A DNA stretch of 5,010 bases, from positions 1 through 5,010 of the forward strand of contig DAOTYX010000066.1 of assembly GCA_034434635.1 (NCBI GenBank), in the 5' to 3' direction. This stretch comes from DAOTYX01 sp034434635. Lineage in GTDB: Bacteria; Chloroflexota; Anaerolineae; B4-G1; DUEL01. Shown here in pieces: positions 1 through 5,010 of the stretch. Position numbers and translations under genes: made by a program. Every line of letters starts with the position of its first letter. Within the stretch, counting starts at the first letter, position 1. The notes beneath the pieces are model-generated. The model made no database searches. It was not told the origin of the DNA and saw nothing but the letters and a program-made list of their open reading frames with translations.

Positions 1-683
1 ACAAAGGGATGGATGGCCTCAAATTGATAGTGGATAAACGCCAGGCGCACCAGCGGGGGATAAGCATCCTGACTGTGCAGATACTTTTCCAGCGCGTCCA
101 GGCTCTCGTGCATCTGCGGCAGCGGCGGCGGCACAAAGGTCGCTTCGTTCAGCGTGCACCCCGGCGGTCCGATCCAGTTCTGGGAGCGGCGAAACTCGCC
201 CGGCGTGGCGTGCTCGCCGCGCACGCCGGCCAACAGGCGCTCATGCAGTTCGCGCATCAGGCGCAGGCTGACCGGCAGGGTCTCCAGCCGCTGCAGGCCA
301 TACTCCAGGGCGTCCACATAGTTCAGCACCTCGCGCACGTCCACCTCGGATGTCGCCGCTTCCATGCCAGGCAGCGGCAACTGCCCTGCCTCATAGGCGT
401 ACAGATCGGCCAGGTCGGCCTGCGTCCCCTCGATGCGCGAGGAAAGCACCGCCTCACGGCGCACGAACGGCCCGATGAGCAGATGAGGATTGGGCATGCT
501 GCGTCCCAGGCCGGCCAGCTCGCTGAGGGCGCGGTCGGTCTCGGAAAGGACGCCCGTCAATTCCCAATCCGCCGTCAGGGGCGGGGGCAAGGGATGGGGG
601 ACAAAGGCCCAGTAGGCCGCCTCTCCTTGTCCAACACGGATGATCTGTCCGGCGGTACTGTTGCCGAAACGCTCCAGGTCCAC
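1..683 (-). CDS. Fic-family protein (protein AMP-transferase type), N-terminal part, truncated by the window edge
   Basis: Fic proteins transfer AMP, or other phosphate-containing groups, from nucleotides to hydroxyl side chains of target proteins in the cytoplasm. Seen: 227 whole codons read without a stop from GTG 683-681 to the left edge. Residues about 18-110 look like the Fic N-terminal domain, with WAFVPHPLPPP near the start and PNPHLLIGPFVRREAVLSSR just before S81-SRI-E85-G86. That last stretch fits the class II inhibitory motif (S/T)xxxE(G/N), whose Glu blocks productive ATP binding. The Fic core follows: GEFRRSQNWIG (162-172), the flap-like TFVPPPLPQM (182-191), and H225-P226-F227, the start of the HPFx(D/E)GNGRxxR motif. 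The rest of that motif lies outside the window. GTG is chosen because a TAA in the same frame sits two codons upstream, homology-like sequence begins at once, and GGGGGG (695-690) lies 6 bases upstream. Family members are usually about 350-380 aa, so roughly 60% is present. The target protein cannot be told. Confidence 0.9.
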   Translation of the reverse strand, partial: MDLERFGNSTAGQIIRVGQGEAAYWAFVPHPLPPPLTADWELTGVLSETDRALSELAGLGRSMPNPHLLIGPFVRREAVLSSRIEGTQADLADLYAYEAGQLPLPGMEAATSEVDVREVLNYVDALEYGLQRLETLPVSLRLMRELHERLLAGVRGEHATPGEFRRSQNWIGPPGCTLNEATFVPPPLPQMHESLDALEKYLHSQDAYPPLVRLAFIHYQFEAIHPF

Positions 684-686
684 AGA

Positions 687-800
687 TTACCCCCCGAGAA
701 CGGCCCACTGCCCGTATTCTTCGATCAGGCCCTCGTCGGCAAAGCTGAAATAGCGCCCGTCGCCGATGATCAGGTGGTCGAAAACCCGTATGTTCCCCAT
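687..800 (-). pseudogene. RadC/JAB-domain C-terminal remnant (37 codons)
   Basis: The frame from ATG 800-798 to TAA 689-687 encodes a 37-residue peptide. Its core DHLIIGDGRYFSFADEGL is the hallmark C-terminal strand and tail of RadC-type JAB-domain proteins, which normally end at about this point. Here about 12 more residues follow (IEEYGQWAVLGG). The rest of RadC is absent: there is no HxHPSG...PSxxD JAMM metal-binding motif upstream, and the same frame is closed by TAA at 812-810. I therefore read it as the debris of a radC-like gene. A weak AAGGGA about 6 bases before the ATG (minus strand) would allow it to be expressed as a small peptide. It stops 3 bases before the fic GTG, in the same frame. 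Identification of the RadC tail is fairly firm; whether it is dead or a functional small ORF is open. Confidence 0.6.
690..695 (-). promoter_or_regulatory. Ribosome binding site of the Fic gene
   Basis: On the minus strand a run of six G lies 6 bases before the GTG start at 683. It overlaps the last two glycine codons of the upstream RadC-like remnant. This G-rich match to the anti-Shine-Dalgarno is imperfect but well spaced, and it supports GTG as the start. Translation of the remnant would cover the site, so the two reading frames could be coupled. Confidence 0.5.
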
Positions 801-972
801 CTCGTTCCCTTATCTATCGCCCTTGCCCCACTCCGCCCGATCTCGACGAAACGCTCCTTGCCCGTCCCCAGGTCGAACAGACAGACCAGACGGATGCGGC
901 CGGCCCTGCCCTGCGCCGGAGTTGAGCAGCAGCGTGGCAGCGACCCGCCCGTCGGCCCGATGATAACAGAAA
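801..972. other. Intergenic stretch without an intact gene
   Basis: No credible intact gene was found on either strand. On the minus strand two overlapping frames carry protein-like pieces: FCYHRADGRVAATLLLNSG at roughly 971-915, and IRLVCLFDLGTGKERFVEIG at roughly 900-841. They are not in the same frame and lack a start codon, so at most this is a degraded gene. The stretch separates the divergent Fic/RadC-remnant block from the gyrA promoter. Confidence 0.4.
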
Positions 973-1001
973 GTGACGGAAGACGCAACTTACGGTATAA
1001 T
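973..1001 (+). promoter_or_regulatory. Sigma-70-type promoter for gyrA
   Basis: A perfect TATAAT at 996-1001 is preceded, with a 17-bp spacer, by GTGACG at 973-978, which matches four of six bases of TTGACA, including the central TGAC. Transcription would begin near 1008 and give a leader of about 83 bases before the gyrA start at 1091. AT-rich bases just upstream of the -35 element (TGATAACAGAAA) stand out in GC-rich DNA. The call rests on consensus match only. Confidence 0.7.
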
Positions 1002-1013
1002 AGGCCCTGCGGC

Positions 1014-1048
1014 GAGGATCGCATATCGCGGATCGCGGATCGCATATC
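1014..1048 (+). repeat. Heptamer tandem array in the gyrA leader
   Basis: Five consecutive 7-bp units end in ATC. GAGGATC is at 1014-1020, GCATATC at 1021-1027, GCGGATC at both 1028-1034 and 1035-1041, and GCATATC again at 1042-1048. As a result the 13-mer GGATCGCATATCG occurs twice, at 1016-1028 and 1037-1049. The array begins a few bases after the predicted transcription start, so it would lie in the 5' untranslated region of the gyrA mRNA. It contains three GATC sites (1017, 1031, 1038). Function is unknown. Such heptanucleotide arrays resemble the short tandemly repeated repetitive sequences described in cyanobacteria and other bacteria. Confidence 0.75.
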
Positions 1049-1078
1049 GTCTGTGGTCAGGGCCGGACCACGGAGCGC

Positions 1079-1087
1079 GGGAGGGAG
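1079..1087 (+). promoter_or_regulatory. Strong ribosome binding site that sets the TTG start of gyrA
   Basis: GGGAGGGAG contains the canonical GGAGG (1080-1084), 6 bases before TTG 1091. The alternative ATG at 1112 has only GGAG 15 bases upstream, so TTG is preferred. The residues it adds (MEIG) also match the usual GyrA N-terminus. Confidence 0.75.
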
Positions 1088-1090
1088 TTC

Positions 1091-3547
1091 TTGGAGATCG
1101 GAAACGTCCACATGGTGGACATCGTCGAACAGATGCGCGGGGCGTACCTGGACTACGCCATGAGCGTCATCGTGGCGCGGGCGCTGCCCGACGCCCGCGA
1201 CGGTCTCAAGCCGGTGCAGCGACGCATTCTCTACGCCATGCACGAGCTGAGCCTGCGGCCCAACCAGGCGTACAAGAAATCCGCCCGCATCGTCGGCGAG
1301 GTGCTCGGCAAGTACCACCCGCACGGCGACGCGGCGGTCTACGAGGCCATGGCCCGCATGGCCCAGGACTTCAGCCTGCGCTACCCGCTGGTGGGCGGGC
1401 AGGGGAACTTCGGCTCGGTGGACGGGGACAGCCCGGCGGCGATGCGCTACACCGAGGCCCGCCTGGCCGCCATCGCCATGGAACTGCTGGCCGATCTAGA
1501 GCAGGAGACGGTGGACTGGAGCGACAACTTCGACGGCACGCTGCAAGAGCCGCAGGTGCTGCCCGCCCGCCTGCCCAACCTGCTGGTCAACGGGGCAGCG
1601 GGGATCGCCGTGGGCATGGCCACTTCCATCCCCCCGCACAACCTGGGCGAGGTCTGCGATGGGATCGGCTTTCTCATCGAGCATTGGGACGAGCGGGACG
1701 AGGTCACCGTCGAGGAGCTGATGCAGTTCATCCCCGGCCCAGACTTCCCCACCGGCGGCATCGTCGTCGGCGGGGACGGGGTCGCCCAGGCCTACGCCAC
1801 CGGGCGCGGCCAGGTGGTCGTCCGCGCGCTGACCCACGTGGAGGAAACGTCCGCCGGCCGCTCCCGCATCGTCATCACCGAACTGCCCTACCAGGTCAAC
1901 AAGAGCAACCTGTTGGAGCGCATCGCCGCTCTGGTGCGCGACGGTCGGTTGGAGGAGATCGCCGACCTGCGCGACGAGTCCGACCGGCGCGGGATGAGCA
2001 TCGTCATCGAACTGAAGCGCGGGGCGGCGCCGTCCAAGGTGATCAATCGGCTGTTCAAACACACCCCGCTGCAGTTCACCTTCGGCGTGCAACTGCTGGC
2101 CCTGGTCAACGGCGAACCGCGCCTGCTGACGCTGAAGCGCGCCCTGGAGATCACCGTCGAGCATCGCCGCGAGGTCATCGTCCGCCGCAGCCGCTTTGAG
2201 CTGGCCAAAGCGCAGGCCCGCGCCCACATCCTGGAGGGGCTAAAGATCGCCCTCGACCACCTGGACGCGGTCATCGCCACCATCCGCGAGTCGCCCGACG
2301 CCGACGTGGCGCGCGCACGGCTCATGGAGCGGTTCGGGTTGACGGATGTGCAGGCTCAGGCGATCCTCGACCTGCAGCTCCGCCGCCTGGCCGCCCTGGA
2401 GCGGCAGAAGGTCAACGACGAGTACGAGGAGCTGATCCGCCGCATCGCCTATCTGGAGGACCTGCTGGCCTCGCCGCACAAGGTGCTGGCGCTGATCCGC
2501 AGCGAGCTGGACGAGCTGAAGGCCCGATACGGCGACCGGCGGCGCACGCGCCTGGCGCACGACGCGGAAACGAGCTTCGAGGAAGAGGACCTGGTGACCG
2601 AGGAGGAGGTCTTGATCTCCATCACCCAGCGCGGCTACATCAAGCGCGTGCCGGTGCGCGCCTACCGCGCCCAGAGCCGCGGCGGTCGCGGGGTGCTGGG
2701 GATGGCAACGAAAGAAGAGGACTCGGTGCTCTACCTCTTCTCCGCCCACACCCTCGACTCGATCCTCTTTTTCAGCAACCGTGGCAAGGTCTACGCCGAG
2801 CGGGCCTACCAGATCCCCTCCGCCGACCGCACCGCTCGCGGCGTGCACCTGGGCAGCCTGCTGCGGTTGGACGCCGATGAGCGGGTGACGGCGGCGGTGG
2901 CGGTGCCGAACTTCGCGGCGGCCAGCTTCCTGACCATGGTCACCGCCCAGGGACGGGTGAAGCGCACCCCCCTGACGGAGTTCGCCAGCGTCCGTCCCAG
3001 CGGGCTACTCGCCATCAAGCTGGAGAACGGGGACGAGCTGGGCTGGGTGCGGTTGACCCGCGGCGACGCCGAGCTGATCCTGGTCACCGAGCAGGGGCAG
3101 GCGCTGCGCTTCCGCGAGGACGAGGTGCGTCCGATGGGCCGCTCCGCCGCCGGCGTCAGCGGCATCCGCCTGGGGCCGGGCGGCCGCGTCGCCAGCGCCG
3201 ACGTGGCGCTGGCGGGGGCGGAGCTCTTGATCGTGACCGAGAAGGGCTACGGCAAGCGCACCCCGCTGGCCGAGTTCCCGCTGCAGGGGCGCAACGGCAA
3301 GGGCGTGCGCTGCGTGGGCGGGGAGGAGTCGGCGCGGGGCATCGTGGCCGCCGCGCGCACGGTCAACCCCGACGACGAAGTGACGCTGATCTCCGCCGAT
3401 GGAATGGCCCTGCGCGCCCCCGTGGCGACGGTCCCGCAGATGGGCCGCGCCACCCGCGGCGCGAAGGTGATGGAGCTGAAGAAGGGCGACCGGGTGGCAT
3501 CGGTGGCGGTCTTGCGCACCGAGGAGGGCAAAGCGGAAGATGGCTGA
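1091..3547 (+). CDS. gyrA: DNA gyrase subunit A
   Basis: GyrA is the breakage-reunion subunit of DNA gyrase. With GyrB (A2B2) it uses ATP to introduce negative supercoils in the cytoplasm. The 818 residues are full length for the family (about 800-875). Seen: the N-terminal hallmark YLDYAMSVIVARALPD (19-34), the winged-helix quinolone-binding region KYHPHGDAAVYEAMARMAQ (74-92), and catalytic R119-Y120 in MRYTEA, the tyrosine that forms the covalent 5'-phosphotyrosyl link. The tower includes a segment with LPYQVNKSNLLERIAALVRD (265-284). A long heptad-like coiled-coil region spans about 345-490. The C-terminal pinwheel (about 505-812) has blade motifs such as GYIKRVP (515), GRVKRTP (621) and GYGKRTP (719). 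The GyrA box is QSRGGRG (528-534), which supports gyrase over topoisomerase IV. The start is TTG with a strong ribosome site. A74-81 region oddity: Ala81 stands where E. coli has Ser83, and Glu85 where it has Asp87. The stop overlaps the next gene. No gyrB is adjacent. Confidence 0.96.
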   Translation: MEIGNVHMVDIVEQMRGAYLDYAMSVIVARALPDARDGLKPVQRRILYAMHELSLRPNQAYKKSARIVGEVLGKYHPHGDAAVYEAMARMAQDFSLRYPLVGGQGNFGSVDGDSPAAMRYTEARLAAIAMELLADLEQETVDWSDNFDGTLQEPQVLPARLPNLLVNGAAGIAVGMATSIPPHNLGEVCDGIGFLIEHWDERDEVTVEELMQFIPGPDFPTGGIVVGGDGVAQAYATGRGQVVVRALTHVEETSAGRSRIVITELPYQVNKSNLLERIAALVRDGRLEEIADLRDESDRRGMSIVIELKRGAAPSKVINRLFKHTPLQFTFGVQLLALVNGEPRLLTLKRALEITVEHRREVIVRRSRFELAKAQARAHILEGLKIALDHLDAVIATIRESPDADVARARLMERFGLTDVQAQAILDLQLRRLAALERQKVNDEYEELIRRIAYLEDLLASPHKVLALIRSELDELKARYGDRRRTRLAHDAETSFEEEDLVTEEEVLISITQRGYIKRVPVRAYRAQSRGGRGVLGMATKEEDSVLYLFSAHTLDSILFFSNRGKVYAERAYQIPSADRTARGVHLGSLLRLDADERVTAAVAVPNFAAASFLTMVTAQGRVKRTPLTEFASVRPSGLLAIKLENGDELGWVRLTRGDAELILVTEQGQALRFREDEVRPMGRSAAGVSGIRLGPGGRVASADVALAGAELLIVTEKGYGKRTPLAEFPLQGRNGKGVRCVGGEESARGIVAAARTVNPDDEVTLISADGMALRAPVATVPQMGRATRGAKVMELKKGDRVASVAVLRTEEGKAEDG
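3523..3539 (+). promoter_or_regulatory. Ribosome binding site of the methyltransferase gene, inside gyrA
   Basis: GGAGGG at 3523-3528 lies 11 bases before ATG 3540, and GCGGAAG abuts the start. Both are within the last codons of gyrA, so ribosomes finishing gyrA would reach the start directly. The spacing of the stronger site is somewhat long. Confidence 0.45.
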
Positions 3548-4964
3548 ACAGGTCGCTGAGCCTTCCGATGTGACCTGCGCCCTCAAGAATCGCGTCCAGG
3601 CGCGGGACGCGGCGATCCACAACTGGTATCACTTCGTCCTCGGCTACCCCCCTCACCTGGTGCGCGAGTACCTGCAAACACTGGAAGCCGACCCCGAAAG
3701 AGACTGGTTGTTCGATCCCTTCTGTGGCACAGGGACGACTCCCGTGGAGGGGCGGTTGCAGGGCTTCTCCACGGTCAGCGCCGATGCCAATCCGATCACG
3801 TTTCTGGCCACGCGGGTCAAGCTTTCCTGGGACGTGGACTTGGACGCCATTCGGTCGGCTCTGGACAGGGCGATGGAGATCGCGGGCGCCTGCCTGCGTT
3901 ACACGCTCGGCCTTGCCCCTGCGGGTACCTACCAGTTGGCCCTGTTCGAACGCCCCGCGCCGGCATACGGCGACGACAGCATTCTGATGGCCGAAGAGTT
4001 CGACCCATCGGCGCTGCTCCCCGCCGAGGCTGCTGCTCTGATCCCCCAGGGATTCATCAGCGAGAAGCCACTGCAGCGCGTGCTGGCCGTCCGTTACGCC
4101 ATCGAACAGGCGATTTCACCGGGCAAAGAGCGTGACTTCCTGCGGCTTGCCCTGGCGAACACCATCGTGACGACCGCTGGGAACATCGCCTTCGGTCCGG
4201 AGATCTACCGTTGTCCACCCCGCGAGGATGCCGACGTCTTGGGGGCATTTGCCAGCACCGTGCTGGGCATGCTCTCCGACATCCAGGCCGTTCGCGACGA
4301 ACGAGAATCCTTCCCGCCCGTGGTGGTGTTCGAGGACGATGCCCGAGACCTCGCCGGATTGGAGGGTTGTCCTCCGATTGGCGTGGTGATCACCTCACCG
4401 CCCTACCCAAACGAGAAGGATTACACACGCAGCACCCGCCTGGAAAGCGTGCTGCTCGGCCTGTTGACCAGCAAGCAGGATCTGCGTCGTTTGAAGTCTT
4501 CCCTGCTGCGCAGCAACACGCGGAACGTGTTCGTCGGTGATGATGATGATCGTTTCGTTCGGGACATACCGGCGGTCGTCCGCGTTGCCGAGGAGATCGA
4601 GAGCAAGCGGCAATCATTGGGCAAGACCTCTGGCTTCGAGCGTCTGTATCACCGCGTCGTCGGGCTGTACTTCGGGGGGATGTATCGGCACTTTGCCGCC
4701 CTGCTCCCGCATCTCCAATCCGGCGCGCGCTGTGCCTACGTGGTAGGCGACCAGATGTCATTCTTCCGCGTTCCCATCCGCACGGCTCAGCTACTGGCCG
4801 ATGTGGCACTCAAGGCCGGCTACGAAGTGGAAGGTATCCAGTTGTGGCGGACTCGTCGTTCAACCACCACAGGAGTTGATTTGGAGGAGAACGTCTTGCT
4901 CATCCGTCGTCCTGAAGTGGCAGGAGGTCAAGGTGCCGTAACTGCCTACCGTCCGCGGCGCTGA
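3540..4964 (+). CDS. Site-specific DNA methyltransferase, probably N4-cytosine (TSPPY type)
   Basis: This enzyme transfers a methyl group from S-adenosylmethionine to an exocyclic amino group of a DNA base. Seen in order: an N-terminal motif X-like stretch, HNWYHFVLGYPPHLVREYL (27-45); motif I for AdoMet binding, F58-DPFCGTGTT (59-67); a motif II-like SADANP with D82; a long middle region (about 100-270) that may hold target recognition; the catalytic motif IV T285-S286-P287-P288-Y289 followed by PNEKDYTRSTR; an acidic run D334-D337; and a C-terminal fold-like piece ARCAYVVGDQMSFF (396-409). TSPPY is the usual N4-cytosine form, while DPPY is usual for N6-adenine, so m4C is favoured but not proven. 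Motif I before IV with a large middle segment is an alpha-like order. ATG 3540 is chosen because motif X follows soon after and no better start exists. The gene overlaps gyrA by 8 bp. Codons look less GC-extreme than in gyrA (AGA, AGG, CGT and ATT occur), which hints at transfer. No restriction enzyme is seen, but the downstream side is cut off. Confidence 0.85.
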   Translation: MAEQVAEPSDVTCALKNRVQARDAAIHNWYHFVLGYPPHLVREYLQTLEADPERDWLFDPFCGTGTTPVEGRLQGFSTVSADANPITFLATRVKLSWDVDLDAIRSALDRAMEIAGACLRYTLGLAPAGTYQLALFERPAPAYGDDSILMAEEFDPSALLPAEAAALIPQGFISEKPLQRVLAVRYAIEQAISPGKERDFLRLALANTIVTTAGNIAFGPEIYRCPPREDADVLGAFASTVLGMLSDIQAVRDERESFPPVVVFEDDARDLAGLEGCPPIGVVITSPPYPNEKDYTRSTRLESVLLGLLTSKQDLRRLKSSLLRSNTRNVFVGDDDDRFVRDIPAVVRVAEEIESKRQSLGKTSGFERLYHRVVGLYFGGMYRHFAALLPHLQSGARCAYVVGDQMSFFRVPIRTAQLLADVALKAGYEVEGIQLWRTRRSTTTGVDLEENVLLIRRPEVAGGQGAVTAYRPRR

Positions 4965-5010
4965 GCCCTCACCCCACCCCCTACCCCCGCCCCTCTCCCG
5001 CCCGGCGGGA
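4965..5010. repeat. C-rich tract with inverted repeat, cut by the window edge (repeat element or terminator)
   Basis: Right after the methyltransferase stop, the plus strand is strongly C-rich (CCCTCACCCCACCCCC and similar). It ends in TCCCGCC (4996-5002), one base, then GGCGGGA (5004-5010), a perfect 7-bp inverted repeat that may extend past the window. Such CCCTCACCCC...CTCTCCC palindromic sequences are dispersed between genes in some Chloroflexota and related genomes. The stem could also end transcription of the gyrA-methyltransferase unit, but a U tract cannot be checked. Confidence 0.45.

Noticed and set aside
1014..1049. CRISPR-like repeat array
   Set aside because: Units are 7 bp and contiguous, with no unique spacers and no cas genes nearby.
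1112..1114. ATG at 1112 as the gyrA start
   Set aside because: It has a poorly spaced ribosome site and would remove the MEIG residues usual for the family. TTG 1091 has GGAGG at 6 bases.
9..1163. Long plus-strand open frame of 384 codons at the left side
   Set aside because: It runs opposite the Fic gene and the RadC remnant and into gyrA. Its translation is rich in Arg, Gln and His with no recognisable motif, as expected of an antisense frame in GC-rich DNA, while the minus strand shows clear Fic and RadC motifs.
770..1324. Minus-strand 184-codon frame spanning the gyrA start and the promoter
   Set aside because: More than half lies antisense to gyrA, and its start is inside the conserved gyrA coding region. 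Only the segment 841-900 looks protein-like, so I kept that as a low-confidence finding rather than a gene.
973..2199. Plus-strand 408-codon frame overlapping the start of gyrA
   Set aside because: It is an out-of-frame shadow of gyrA, dominated by Arg, Gly and Pro, with no family resemblance.
1496..2848. Minus-strand frames of 243 and 202 codons opposite gyrA
   Set aside because: They mirror the gyrA codon pattern (many Leu, Gln, Val, Asp from antisense CTG, CAG, GTC, GAC). No starts with ribosome sites or motifs support them.
1091..3547. Reading this gene as parC (topoisomerase IV A subunit)
   Set aside because: A GyrA box (QSRGGRG) and a full six-blade C-terminal domain are present, which ParC usually lacks.
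4539..4550. Four GAT codons in a row as a slippery or phase-variable repeat
   Set aside because: Four trinucleotide units are too few to suggest frequent slippage, and changes would keep the frame. It simply encodes an acidic run.

Overview
The window is GC-rich DNA from a bacterium and holds two complete genes on the plus strand, one truncated gene on the minus strand, and a short divergent intergenic region. The GyrA sequence style (N-terminus MEIGNVHMVDI, a long beta-pinwheel C-terminal domain), the Fic protein and the C-rich palindromic repeat at the right edge suggest an environmental lineage such as Chloroflexota (Anaerolineae-like). This placement is inferred from pattern only and is not certain.

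Left part (1-800, minus strand): the N-terminal 227 codons of a Fic-family protein (AMP-transferase type), starting with GTG at 683 and running off the left edge just as its catalytic HPF motif begins. Directly upstream, ending 3 bases before the fic start, is a 37-codon remnant that matches the extreme C-terminus of RadC/JAB-domain proteins. The JAMM metal-binding part is missing. The stretch from about 810 to 990 shows no intact gene on either strand.

Middle (970-3547, plus strand): a good sigma-70-type promoter (gTGACg, 17 bp, TATAAT) is followed by a leader with an array of five 7-bp units. Next come a strong Shine-Dalgarno sequence and a TTG start for gyrA, the DNA gyrase A subunit (818 aa, complete, with catalytic Tyr120, a GyrA box and six C-terminal blade motifs). 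The position equivalent to E. coli GyrA Ser83 is Ala81, which bears on fluoroquinolone susceptibility.

Right part (3540-4964, plus strand): a site-specific DNA methyltransferase gene overlaps the end of gyrA by 8 bp, so the two are very probably co-transcribed and translationally coupled. Motif I (DPFCGTGTT) precedes the catalytic TSPPY by about 220 residues, and TSPPY is typical of N4-cytosine methylases. No restriction enzyme is visible, but the window ends 46 bp after the gene in a C-rich tract with an inverted repeat.

The set puts a DNA supercoiling enzyme together with a DNA-modifying enzyme in one transcript, and divergently from a Fic protein. Some Fic toxins (FicT) are known to AMPylate gyrase and topoisomerase IV, so the neighbourhood is suggestive, but nothing here proves a functional link.
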